Source: an uncultured Pseudocitrobacter sp. (GTDB taxonomy: Bacteria; Pseudomonadota; Gammaproteobacteria; Enterobacterales; Enterobacteriaceae). Taken from it: 64,000 bases of DNA. A program made the translations under genes and the position numbers. The stretch spans positions 92,602 to 156,601 of the forward strand of contig CAJYVI010000152.1 of NCBI GenBank assembly GCA_913778145.1, given 5' to 3'. Under the pieces are notes generated by a model, which was given only the letters and a program-made list of their open reading frames with translations, was not told the DNA's origin and made no database searches. Of the stretch, positions 55,247-64,000 are shown in pieces (the first letter of the stretch is position 1; the number at the start of each line of letters is the position of its first letter).

Positions 55247-55966
55247 CTACTTCAGCGTCCCCACCAGCGCCTTCCGGCTGTCCTCAAGCGCAATCACGCG
55301 CCCACAGACATCTTTGCCAAACGCTTTAAAGTCTGCTTCCTGGTTTTTCCATTCGTTCTGAATGGAGGTTTGCAGGCCGCCCAGGCTACCCAGCACGCCC
55401 TGCAACGGGTTACCGCCGCCTTTCAGCACGGCTTTCGCGCCCATTTCGTTGATGCTGTCCTGCAGGATACCGCCCATCGCCTGATTCACCAGGTTCTGGC
55501 CGTCGGCGCGAACTTCATCAATCGCTTTATAGTGGAACGTCAGACCATCGGTGCGATGCTCGATAATACGGTTCATCTGCGCTTTAAGCTGGGCATCCAG
55601 CTTGGTCAGACGGCTGCGCATGTTGCTGCTCTCGCCCACTTCTTTGGCGATGATTTTGTCCAGCGCAACGCGGCCTTTTTCAACGCGCGTTCTCGCGCCT
55701 TCATCGATCCACGGCAGCGCGCTGCGCAGTTCGGTTTGATAATCTTTTGCCTGTTCGCGCTGTGCGGCGTTCAGGGAATACTGTTTACCGTTAAAGGTCA
55801 CGCCACCGTCGGGGGTGATGACCAGATTGCCATTCTCGCCTTTAACCTGCACCGTTTGCGGGCTCAGGATCACATCATCACGCGGGGTGACGCTGCACTG
55901 GTAATCCGCATGGGCGGATAATGCCGTTAACGAAAGTGCCGCCGCCAGCAGCGTTTGACGCATCAT
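55247..55966 (-). CDS. yggN: Periplasmic DUF2884 protein YggN
   Basis: A 239-residue protein, the same length as E. coli YggN, with a signal peptide cut after SAHA near residue 20. The mature sequence begins DYQCSVTPRDDVILSPQ. It is largely helical in the second half. Function unknown. It is transcribed with the yggL-trmB genes upstream. Confidence 0.92.
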   Translation of the reverse strand: MMRQTLLAAALSLTALSAHADYQCSVTPRDDVILSPQTVQVKGENGNLVITPDGGVTFNGKQYSLNAAQREQAKDYQTELRSALPWIDEGARTRVEKGRVALDKIIAKEVGESSNMRSRLTKLDAQLKAQMNRIIEHRTDGLTFHYKAIDEVRADGQNLVNQAMGGILQDSINEMGAKAVLKGGGNPLQGVLGSLGGLQTSIQNEWKNQEADFKAFGKDVCGRVIALEDSRKALVGTLK

Positions 55967-56017
55967 ACAAATCCCTCGATAGAAAACGGGCCAGCGTGTG
56001 CTGGCCCCGATGCTAAT

Positions 56018-56344
56018 TTAGTCCCACCAAACGTCGAAAAGTTCGCTGGTGCGCACTTCTTCGAATTTGTGGTCTTCCAGCCATTTACGCACCTGAGCCT
56101 GATGGTCTTCGGTGCATTTGCCGATTTCCTGGGTGCAAATCAGACCTTCCCAGGCCAGATAGCCGCTGCCGTCAAACGCCAGCTTGTTTGGTTCGATCAC
56201 TTCTTCAATGAACTTATCCACCGTCTGGTCGATCTGCTCTTCGCTGGTGCCTTCCGGGAAACGCCACGCGACTGAGAAGCCAATTTCCTGGAATTCGTCG
56301 ATGTGCATTTTTTTACGCAAACGACGGCTACGATTCTTTGCCAT
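56018..56344 (-). CDS. yggL: DUF469 protein YggL
   Basis: A 108-residue protein, the same length as E. coli YggL, starting [20 protein letters not shown] and ending VRTSELFDVWWD. In E. coli it is linked to 50S ribosome assembly, but its role is not settled. Its start codon overlaps the trmB stop, so translation is coupled. The start at 56344 is chosen over an in-frame ATG ten codons upstream by family agreement. Confidence 0.94.
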   Translation of the reverse strand: MAKNRSRRLRKKMHIDEFQEIGFSVAWRFPEGTSEEQIDQTVDKFIEEVIEPNKLAFDGSGYLAWEGLICTQEIGKCTEDHQAQVRKWLEDHKFEEVRTSELFDVWWD

Positions 56345-57063
56345 TATTTCACCCTCTCGAACATTAAGTCCCATACGCCGTGACCAAGACGATGGCCACG
56401 TTGTTCAAATTTGGTTACCGGACGTGATTCCGGACGCGGTACATAGTCGTTCGTTTCCGAGCGGTTTTTATACCCTTCAATGGAAGACATTACTTCCAGC
56501 ATATGTTCCGCGTAGGCTTCCCAGTCGGTCGCCATATGGAAAACACCGCCCAGTTTGAGCTTGCTTTTCACCAGTTCAGCAAACGGTACCTGAACGATAC
56601 GGCGTTTATTATGACGCGCTTTATGCCACGGGTCAGGGAAAAAGAGCTGAACCATGGTTAAAGAATTGTCAGGGATCATTTTGTGCAAGACTTCTACCGC
56701 GTCGTGGCACATCACGCGCAGGTTTTCTACGCCCTCTTCATGCGCGGTAGCCAGGCAGGCGCCGACGCCCGGCGAGTGAACTTCAATGCCGAGGAAGTTC
56801 TGATGCGGGTTCGCTTTCGCCATCGTAACCAGCGATGCGCCCATGCCAAAACCGATCTCCAGGGTGGTGGGCGCTTCACGACCAAACAGCGCGGCAAAGT
56901 CGACAGGATCTTCGCTGAATTCAACGCCCATCACCGGCCAGTAGTTTTCTAATGCGTGTTCCTGCCCTTTGGTCAGTCGCCCCTGGCGACGCACAAAGCT
57001 GCGAATTCGGCGCAGCGGGCGGCCGTTTTCATCAAATTCCGGTGAAATGACGTCGTTCTTCAT
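56344..57063 (-). CDS. trmB: tRNA (guanine-N7-)-methyltransferase
   Basis: A 239-residue SAM-dependent enzyme that methylates G46 of tRNA. The SAM-binding motif [12 protein letters not shown] near residue 69 and the catalytic-region [15 protein letters not shown] near residue 141 are intact. It matches E. coli TrmB in length. It is divergent from mutY across 150 bases and coupled to yggL. Confidence 0.97.
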   Translation of the reverse strand: MKNDVISPEFDENGRPLRRIRSFVRRQGRLTKGQEHALENYWPVMGVEFSEDPVDFAALFGREAPTTLEIGFGMGASLVTMAKANPHQNFLGIEVHSPGVGACLATAHEEGVENLRVMCHDAVEVLHKMIPDNSLTMVQLFFPDPWHKARHNKRRIVQVPFAELVKSKLKLGGVFHMATDWEAYAEHMLEVMSSIEGYKNRSETNDYVPRPESRPVTKFEQRGHRLGHGVWDLMFERVK

Positions 57064-57213
57064 AAAAGTATTGTCTGCTTGTGAGAGTGTTCGGGAAACG
57101 GGCATTATCCAAAGTTAGTTGCCGGATGCAAGCACCGGAAAGTTCCTGTTTACACCATAGTGCCGCTGTGCTGCAATCTGCCACCCAAATAGTGCGATAT
57201 CGGAAACCCTGCT

Positions 57214-58574
<1,361 letters not shown>

Positions 58575-58617
58575 GGGCCTTCAGGCCCTTTAGCCCAACA
58601 CAACACGCGCTCCCGGA

Positions 58618-59700
58618 ATGATGAAAAAATTATTTGCACTGGCTCTGATTGCGCCGTTGCTTATCTCCTGCTCAGGCTCCAAAAAGGGTGATTCCTATAA
58701 TGAAGCCTGGGTTAAGGACACCAACGGTTTTGATATTCTGATGGGGCAATTTGCCCATAACATTGAAAACATTTGGGGATTTAACGAAGTTCTTATCGCA
58801 GGCCCGAAGGACTACGTTAAATACACCGACGGCTACCAGACCCGTAGCCATATCAACTTCGACGAAGGTACCATTACCGTCGAGACTATCTCCGGCACTG
58901 AACCGGCGGCACATCTGCGCCAGGCAATTATCCAGACGCTGTTGATGGGCGACGATCCCGGCTCGATCGACCTCTACTCCGACGCCAACGATATTCAGAT
59001 CTCAAAAGAACCGTTCCTTTACGGCCAGGTGGTCGATAACACTGGCGAGGCGATTCGCTGGGAGTGGCGCGCCGCGCGGTTTGCTGATTATCTGCTGCAA
59101 ACGCGGATGAAAAGCCGCAGCAACGGCATTCGGATGATTTACAGCATCACCATTAATCTGGTGCCAAACCACCTCGACAAACGTGCGCATAAGTACATCA
59201 ATATGGTGCGTCAGGCGTCGCGCAAATATGGCGTGGATGAGTCATTGATCCTGGCGATTATGCAAACCGAGTCCTCTTTCAACCCGTACGCCGTCAGCCG
59301 TTCCGATGCGCTGGGTCTGATGCAGGTGGTGCAGCACAGCGCCGGGAAAGATGTGTTCCGCTCGCAGGGTAAATCGGGCACGCCAAGCCGCAGCTTCCTG
59401 TTTGATCCGGCCAGCAACATTGATACCGGTACAGCGTATCTGGCGATGCTGGGCAATGTGTATCTTGCGGGCATTGATAACCCGACATCGCGTCGTTATG
59501 CGGTGATCACCGCCTATAACGGCGGCGCGGGCAGCGTGCTACGCGTCTTCTCGAACGATAAGATTCAGGCCGCGCAGATCATTAACAGCATGGCGCCGGG
59601 CGATGTGTATACCACCCTGACCACGCGTCATCCGTCTGCGGAATCGCGTCGCTATCTGTATAAGGTGAATACGGCGCAGAAGAGTTATCGGCGTAGGTAA
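58618..59700 (+). CDS. mltC: Membrane-bound lytic murein transglycosylase C
   Basis: A 360-residue outer-membrane lipoprotein that cleaves peptidoglycan, forming 1,6-anhydromuropeptides. The lipobox LLISC gives Cys18. The lytic transglycosylase domain starts near residue 195 and has the catalytic glutamate in [11 protein letters not shown], then ALGLMQVV and [13 protein letters not shown]. Length matches E. coli MltC. nupG, the usual next gene in E. coli, is absent and the citrate lyase cluster follows. Confidence 0.96.
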   Translation: MMKKLFALALIAPLLISCSGSKKGDSYNEAWVKDTNGFDILMGQFAHNIENIWGFNEVLIAGPKDYVKYTDGYQTRSHINFDEGTITVETISGTEPAAHLRQAIIQTLLMGDDPGSIDLYSDANDIQISKEPFLYGQVVDNTGEAIRWEWRAARFADYLLQTRMKSRSNGIRMIYSITINLVPNHLDKRAHKYINMVRQASRKYGVDESLILAIMQTESSFNPYAVSRSDALGLMQVVQHSAGKDVFRSQGKSGTPSRSFLFDPASNIDTGTAYLAMLGNVYLAGIDNPTSRRYAVITAYNGGAGSVLRVFSNDKIQAAQIINSMAPGDVYTTLTTRHPSAESRRYLYKVNTAQKSYRRR

Positions 59701-59713
59701 TTTTTAGTCTTCA

Positions 59714-59742
59714 TTAACCCTTCCTTTTTCCGGAAGGGTTAA
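59714..59742. terminator. Bidirectional terminator mltC / citG
   Basis: TTAACCCTTCC with GGAAGGGTTAA around a TTTTTCC loop. The right arm contains the citG stop codon. Confidence 0.75.
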
Positions 59743-60563
59743 TGTTTACATCCGCCGAGCACCCACGCCACCGATAATAAGTCCGCGCTTCCACCCGGGC
59801 TTAAATTGCGGGCAATCAGTTGTTTATCCATTTCAACCAGATCATTGTGCTGCCAGCCTCGTGCTAACAGTTGTTGCGAATAGTTTTGTACATAGCGCAT
59901 CCCTGCCAATCCGCCCCTGGACACCAGATTGCTGTCGGGATTCACCGTCATCAAACGCAGCAGCATTTCGTGCATAGCATGCGGGTTCCAGTGCGGCAAC
60001 ACATGGCGCATCACCGTCGCAAACCCGCTTTCGGCCTCGCCGCGCGCGCCGGTTAGGCCGAACTGATGGAACTGTTTTTCACCTGCTGTTGCTCTAATCT
60101 GGCGGCTGGCTAATTCCCGCTGAACCATTCCCTGGCATAACCCGCTTACCTGCGAAGAAAGCGACAATGCATTAATCTGGATCCCTTTTTCGGCCAGACG
60201 TCCGGCGGCAAAGCACAGCAAACCTAATGCGAAAATACCGCCTTTATGTGTGTTCACCCCGTCGGTTGCGCGCAGCATGGCCTGTTCGCAGGCGATGCCG
60301 ATGGGGCGCAGCAAGGCGAGCAGCTCGCTATCAGCACGCAGGGCAAACTCCCGCCCCGCGTCGTCAAAGCGAGCAAACCACGGCGAGATGGCCTGAATAC
60401 TTCGCACAAACAACGCGTGGTCCATGTCACGATGCGAACCGTTATTGTTTTTATCCACCAGCCCTGGCTTCGGCGTCAGCTCAAGCTCCTGCCACAGCGC
60501 CTCTTCTGCCAGCGCCGCCACGTTGATGACGCGGGGTTTAGTCGCGAGCAAACCAGCCATCAA
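59739..60563 (-). CDS. citG: Triphosphoribosyl-dephospho-CoA synthase
   Basis: A 274-residue enzyme that makes the precursor of the citrate lyase prosthetic group from ATP and dephospho-CoA. The conserved segments TPKPGLVDKNNNGSHRDMD near residue 30 and DGVNTHKGGIFALG near residue 101 identify it. It is the last gene of citC-D-E-F-X-G and overlaps citX by 26 bases, so it is translationally coupled. A second ATG is the next codon. Confidence 0.94.
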   Translation of the reverse strand: MMAGLLATKPRVINVAALAEEALWQELELTPKPGLVDKNNNGSHRDMDHALFVRSIQAISPWFARFDDAGREFALRADSELLALLRPIGIACEQAMLRATDGVNTHKGGIFALGLLCFAAGRLAEKGIQINALSLSSQVSGLCQGMVQRELASRQIRATAGEKQFHQFGLTGARGEAESGFATVMRHVLPHWNPHAMHEMLLRLMTVNPDSNLVSRGGLAGMRYVQNYSQQLLARGWQHNDLVEMDKQLIARNLSPGGSADLLSVAWVLGGCKH

Positions 60564-61077
60564 TCAGGCCCTCCACGCGGGCGACAACCTCTTCAATCGG
60601 GTGGGCACGCGAGCGAGCGCAGGCGTGCGCGGCGTCGTCGCAAATCAGGCAACGACGCATATGGGAACCCAGCGATAAGCGCCCTACGTGCCCGTTTTGC
60701 GGGCAGATCACATCCAAATCCCACAACCGCCCCAGCGGGTGAGTTTGTTCCAGCGCCGCACAGTGCGCTTTGATTTCCGGCGCCTGATGCGCAACGCACC
60801 ATAGCGCTTCCGAGCCTGTGGGCAGCCACAGCACCTGACGGTCGAGCACCTTCCAGCCATTGCCCCACAGCATCTGGTCGCAGGCCTGTAGCGCCACGCC
60901 CATCGTATTGCGATAGCGAATGCTGTCTTTCACCGCGCCGGGCGTCACCAGCGTCAGCGAAATCAGCGATTGTTGATAATGTTGCAGCCAGTCAGCCTGA
61001 CGCGCGGCGCGACGCTCTTTTGCCGCCAACAACGCATCGAGACTGACGCCCTCAACTACGGGCGTCATCGTTTCCAT
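60538..61077 (-). CDS. citX: Citrate lyase holo-[acyl-carrier protein] synthase
   Basis: A 179-residue apo-citrate lyase phosphoribosyl-dephospho-CoA transferase that attaches the prosthetic group to CitD. Recognisable segments are SLDALLAAKERRAARQ near the N-terminus, DLDVICPQNGHVGRLSLG near residue 118, and RRCLICDDAAHACARSRAHP near residue 140. Its start overlaps the citF stop (TAATG) and its end overlaps citG. Confidence 0.94.
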   Translation of the reverse strand: METMTPVVEGVSLDALLAAKERRAARQADWLQHYQQSLISLTLVTPGAVKDSIRYRNTMGVALQACDQMLWGNGWKVLDRQVLWLPTGSEALWCVAHQAPEIKAHCAALEQTHPLGRLWDLDVICPQNGHVGRLSLGSHMRRCLICDDAAHACARSRAHPIEEVVARVEGLIDGWFARD

Positions 61078-62600
61078 TATGCGAACTCCTTCACCTGACG
61101 GACGACGTCAATCACGCTGCCGTCGCGATAGCGGATCACGCCGACAATTTTGTCGGTAAATTCAATCGGTTTAGGGTTGCCGGTCAGGGAAATCGCGCGT
61201 TGATAAAGGTCGTCGATATCCACCACTTTTAGCCCCGCCGCCAGCAGGCGTTCACGAATTTCCGGGCGCGCCGGGTTCACCGCAATGCCGTGGTCGGTGA
61301 CCAGCACATCGATGCTTTCGCCAGGCGTTAAGCGGGTCGTCACACGTTTCACCACCGTTGGAATGCGGCTGCGCAGAAGCGGCGCAACGACGATAGTGAG
61401 GTTGGCCGCTGCCGCCACGTCGCAGTGGCCGCCGGATGCCCCACGCATTACGCCGTCGGAACCGGTGATCACGTTGACGTTAAAATCGACGTCGATCTCC
61501 AGCGCGCTCAGAATCACCACATCCAACTGGTCGCAGCAGGCGGCTTTACTGCCTGGGTTGGCGTAAACGTTGGTGGAGATTTCGACGTGATTCGGATTTC
61601 GCGCCAGCGACGCTGCAGCCTGGCCGTCGAAGCACTGGGTATCAAGCAGTTTGCCAATCAGCCCTTTCTCGTGAAGATCGACCAGGCTGCCGGTGATTCC
61701 GCCGAGCGCGAAACTGGCTTTGACGCCGCTGCGCTCCATTTTCTCTTCCATAAAGCGCGTGCAGGCGGTCGCCGCCGCGCCGGAACCGGTTTGCATCGAG
61801 AAACCATCACGGAAGTAGCCGGAGTGCTCAATCACATCCGCAGCATAACGCGCAATCATCAGTTCGCGCGGGTTACTGGTCACGCGCGCCGCCCCAACGC
61901 TGATTTTCGCCGGGTCGCCAACGCTCTCCACCTTCACGATGTAATCCACCTGATCCTGCACCAGGCTTGCCGGCATATTGGGGAACGGCACCAGTTCTTC
62001 GGTCAGCAGCACCACTTTACGGGCAAACTGCGCATCCACCATCGCATAGCCCAGCGAGCCGCAGCACGATTTCCCCTGCGTACCGTTGGCGTTGCCGAAT
62101 TCGTCGCTGCACGGCACGCCAAGAAATGCCACGTCGATATTCAGCTCACCGTCCTGAAGCAGCTTCACGCGGCCCCCGTGGGAGTGAATTTGTACCGGTT
62201 CATCCATCAGGCCGTGGGAGATGGCATCCGCCAGTTTGCCGCGCATACCGGACGTATAAATCCGCGTAATCACGCCGCTTTCGATGTGTTCAATCAACGC
62301 GTCATTACAGGTCATCAGCGAACTGGAGGCCAGGGTCAGATTTTTAAAACCCATTTTCGCCAGCAGAGCGACCACGGTGTTAATCACCCGGTCGCCTTCG
62401 CGGAACGCATGGTGGAAGGAGATAGTCATGCCGTCACGCAGGCCGCTACGTTCAATTGCCTGCTCCAGCGAGTCGCAAAGTTTACGCTGGTGTTTCGTTT
62501 CCACGTTATCCAGCCACGGCGTGGCGCTGTGTGCTGTGTCAAAAGGTTTTAACGCCCGCAGATGCGGAAAATTCACATGAAGAAGTTCTGTCTGATTCAT
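61077..62600 (-). CDS. citF: Citrate lyase alpha subunit (citrate:acetyl-ACP transferase)
   Basis: A 507-residue subunit that exchanges the acetyl group on the acyl carrier protein for citrate. It is close in length and sequence to the Klebsiella and E. coli proteins, with SFHHAFREGDRV near residue 57, VQIHSHGGRVKLLQDGELNIDVAFLG near residue 130, and GSDGVMRGASGGHCD near residue 385. The start at 62600 (MNQTELLHVN) has AAGGA ahead; the open frame extends 48 codons further into citE without support. Confidence 0.96.
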   Translation of the reverse strand: MNQTELLHVNFPHLRALKPFDTAHSATPWLDNVETKHQRKLCDSLEQAIERSGLRDGMTISFHHAFREGDRVINTVVALLAKMGFKNLTLASSSLMTCNDALIEHIESGVITRIYTSGMRGKLADAISHGLMDEPVQIHSHGGRVKLLQDGELNIDVAFLGVPCSDEFGNANGTQGKSCCGSLGYAMVDAQFARKVVLLTEELVPFPNMPASLVQDQVDYIVKVESVGDPAKISVGAARVTSNPRELMIARYAADVIEHSGYFRDGFSMQTGSGAAATACTRFMEEKMERSGVKASFALGGITGSLVDLHEKGLIGKLLDTQCFDGQAAASLARNPNHVEISTNVYANPGSKAACCDQLDVVILSALEIDVDFNVNVITGSDGVMRGASGGHCDVAAAANLTIVVAPLLRSRIPTVVKRVTTRLTPGESIDVLVTDHGIAVNPARPEIRERLLAAGLKVVDIDDLYQRAISLTGNPKPIEFTDKIVGVIRYRDGSVIDVVRQVKEFA

Positions 62601-62610
62601 TTTTCTGTCC

Positions 62611-63486
62611 TTAACGACGCACGCCGGACGCGGCAGCGCGTTCCAGCACTCGCTGCGCGTGGTTAATAATCGGTGCATCGACCATTTTTCCGTTGAGCGA
62701 CACGACGCCAAGGCCGTTACGTTCGCCCTCTTCCGCCGCTTCAATCACGCGCTGCGCGTGATCCACTTCCTGCTGCGTTGGTGCATAGGCGTTATGCAGC
62801 AGGTCAATCTGGCGTGGGTTAATCAGCGATTTGCCGTTGAAGCCCATTTTGCGGATAAGCTCAACTTCGCGCAGGAAACCGGCTTCGTCATTGACGTCTG
62901 ACCACACCACGTCGAACGCATCGATCCCTGCGGCGCGGGCCGCATGCAGGACAGCACAACGGGCGTAGAACAACTCGGTGCCGTCGCTGCGCTCGGTTTG
63001 CATATCCATCACGTAGTCAAACGCCGCCAGGGCGATACCAATCAGACGCGGGGAGCTGCGGGCAATCGCCACGGCATTGATGACGCCCACGGCAGATTCA
63101 ATCGCCGCCATCACGCCCGTGGAGCCCACTTCGCGCCCGCATTCACGCTCAATGCGCTCAAGGTGGCCTTCGAGTTCGAAGATATCTTCCGGGGTATCGG
63201 TTTTTGGCAGGCGAATGACGTCAACGCCCGCACGAACCACCGCTTCAAGATCCGCGAGACCAAACGGCGTATTCAGTGGGTTAATACGCACAACGGTTTC
63301 GATATCCTGATACATGGGGTGTTGCAGAGCATGGAACACCAGCAGGCGCGCGGTGTCTTTCTCGCGCAGCGCCACGGCGTCTTCCAGGTCGAACATAATG
63401 GAGTCGGGGCGGTAGATGAATGCGGTAGAGAGCATGGCGGCGTTCGCGCCGGGTAAAAACAGCATACTGCGGCGAAGTTTATTCAT
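62611..63486 (-). CDS. citE: Citrate lyase beta subunit (citryl-ACP lyase)
   Basis: A 291-residue HpcH/HpaI-fold enzyme that splits citryl-ACP to oxaloacetate and acetyl-ACP. It begins [15 protein letters not shown], with [13 protein letters not shown] near residue 33 (metal and substrate binding), [11 protein letters not shown] near residue 66 and [15 protein letters not shown] near residue 130. Its start overlaps the citD stop and citF follows after 10 bases. Confidence 0.96.
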   Translation of the reverse strand: MNKLRRSMLFLPGANAAMLSTAFIYRPDSIMFDLEDAVALREKDTARLLVFHALQHPMYQDIETVVRINPLNTPFGLADLEAVVRAGVDVIRLPKTDTPEDIFELEGHLERIERECGREVGSTGVMAAIESAVGVINAVAIARSSPRLIGIALAAFDYVMDMQTERSDGTELFYARCAVLHAARAAGIDAFDVVWSDVNDEAGFLREVELIRKMGFNGKSLINPRQIDLLHNAYAPTQQEVDHAQRVIEAAEEGERNGLGVVSLNGKMVDAPIINHAQRVLERAAASGVRR

Positions 63487-63776
63487 TAGAGCGCCTCCCA
63501 GGCGATGGCTTTTTCATCGGCAGCGCGCAGTAGCGCACTTTGCAAACGGGCACGGATGACACAATCCAGCGCGCCTTTGTCTTCGATGATAATGAGCCCC
63601 TGCGCCACGCCCATGCGCTGTAACGTCTCGTCAACTACCCGGCGGATTTGCTCGCCAAACTGTTTAATCACTTCACTGTGGATGACAATCTCCAGCTCGC
63701 CGTCGGCGGGGGCGATTTTCACCATCAGGTCGCTGGACTCCTGCGTACCGGCCAGCGCCTCCCTTACTATTTTCAT
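63486..63776 (-). CDS. citD: Citrate lyase acyl carrier protein (gamma subunit)
   Basis: A 96-residue acyl carrier protein. Ser14 in LAGTQESSD is the conserved attachment site for the 2'-(5''-triphosphoribosyl)-3'-dephospho-CoA group made by CitG and added by CitX. Length is typical for CitD. It starts 18 bases after the citC stop and overlaps citE. Confidence 0.96.
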   Translation of the reverse strand: MKIVREALAGTQESSDLMVKIAPADGELEIVIHSEVIKQFGEQIRRVVDETLQRMGVAQGLIIIEDKGALDCVIRARLQSALLRAADEKAIAWEAL

Positions 63777-63794
63777 GATGTATTCCCTGAATGT

Positions 63795-64000
63795 TTACGC
63801 CACTTCCACCGCGCCATAATGCGCTTCCAGGTGGGCGAAAGTGGTTTCTGGTACGATCTCCCGAATACGGGAAAACTGTTCTGTTTTTAATAATCTGCGC
63901 ACTTCGGATGCAGAAATCGCGCTGCCGGTCGCCCGAATACGCGGCACCTCCACCACCTCAATACGGCCCGCCAGTAGTTGATGCAGCGTTTCGTTGTACT
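63795..64000 (-). CDS. citC: [Citrate (pro-3S)-lyase] ligase, C-terminal fragment
   Basis: Only the last 68 codons are in the window. The peptide has VVEVPRIRATGSAISASEVRRLL, the conserved C-terminal signature of CitC, which acetylates the lyase prosthetic group using ATP and acetate. The gene runs past base 64000 and is the first known gene of the cit cluster here; the citrate carrier and CitAB regulators would be expected beyond the window. Confidence 0.93.
   Translation of the reverse strand, partial: YNETLHQLLAGRIEVVEVPRIRATGSAISASEVRRLLKTEQFSRIREIVPETTFAHLEAHYGAVEVA

Noticed and set aside
61425..62552. A 375-codon plus-strand open frame opposite citF
   Set aside because: It mirrors citF, shows no recognisable domain and has the histidine/arginine-rich composition typical of shadow frames.

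Overview
The window is chromosomal DNA from a member of the Enterobacteriaceae. Its conserved genes match Escherichia coli closely in order and length: fbaA-pgk-epd, tktA-loiP, speB-speA-yqgB-metK-galP, sprT-endA-rsmE-gshB-yqgE-yqgF, yggR/yggS-yggT-yggU-rdgB-hemW, and yggN-yggL-trmB-mutY-yggX-mltC. The accessory genes between these blocks are not those of E. coli K-12 (no yggC/D/F, cmtAB, ansB or nupG at their expected places). Together with the G+C-rich inverted repeats and REP elements, this suggests a relative such as Enterobacter, Lelliottia, Leclercia or Kosakonia. The genus cannot be fixed from the sequence alone. No tRNA, rRNA, CRISPR array, prophage or insertion sequence was seen.

Layout. 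1-4.24 kb: a probable oxamate carbamoyltransferase operon (MFS transporter, fdrA/allF, start of ylbE/allG), divergent from a carbamate kinase. 4.3-7.7 kb: fbaA, pgk and epd (glycolysis and pyridoxal phosphate synthesis). 8.0-8.9 kb: two tandem ~400-bp cassettes, each with a 47-codon hydrophobic ORF, an overlapping leader ORF and a predicted antisense RNA, arranged like a type I toxin-antitoxin locus. 9.2-16.6 kb: an operon of a glucose-superfamily PTS EIIBC, a PHP-domain hydrolase and two different GH38-type alpha-mannosidase proteins. 16.7-20.65 kb: an SPFH membrane protein, tktA and loiP. 21.1-22.4 kb: an OprD-family porin. 22.5-36.9 kb: a large oxygenase-based catabolic island inserted between loiP and speB.

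The catabolic island is one tightly packed 14-gene minus-strand operon with a divergent MFS transporter. In transcription order it encodes a Rieske ferredoxin, a small HTH-like protein, a Rieske oxygenase, an SDR, an IclR regulator, a VOC extradiol-type dioxygenase, a ferredoxin reductase, an MFS transporter, a cupin, an alpha/beta hydrolase, a second SDR, an aspartate-dehydrogenase-like protein, an aldehyde dehydrogenase and a ThDP enzyme. The divergent promoter region carries several GTTTCA/TGAAAC palindromes, probably operators of the IclR regulator. The gene set fits hydroxylation, dehydrogenation, ring cleavage, hydrolysis and then aldehyde/2-oxo-acid processing of an aromatic compound. 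The substrate is not evident.

36.9-53.6 kb: housekeeping genes (polyamines, SAM, galactose import, nuclease, glutathione, PLP homeostasis, heme enzyme maturation), with one orphan CsgD/LuxR-type regulator. 53.6-59.7 kb: yggM, a DUF559 protein where ansB would be expected, then yggN to mltC. 59.7-64 kb: the citrate lyase cluster citC-D-E-F-X-G on the minus strand, with citC cut by the window end.

The points most likely to be new are the tandem toxin-antitoxin-like cassettes, the PTS/PHP/double-GH38 operon, and the Rieske island with its operator array.
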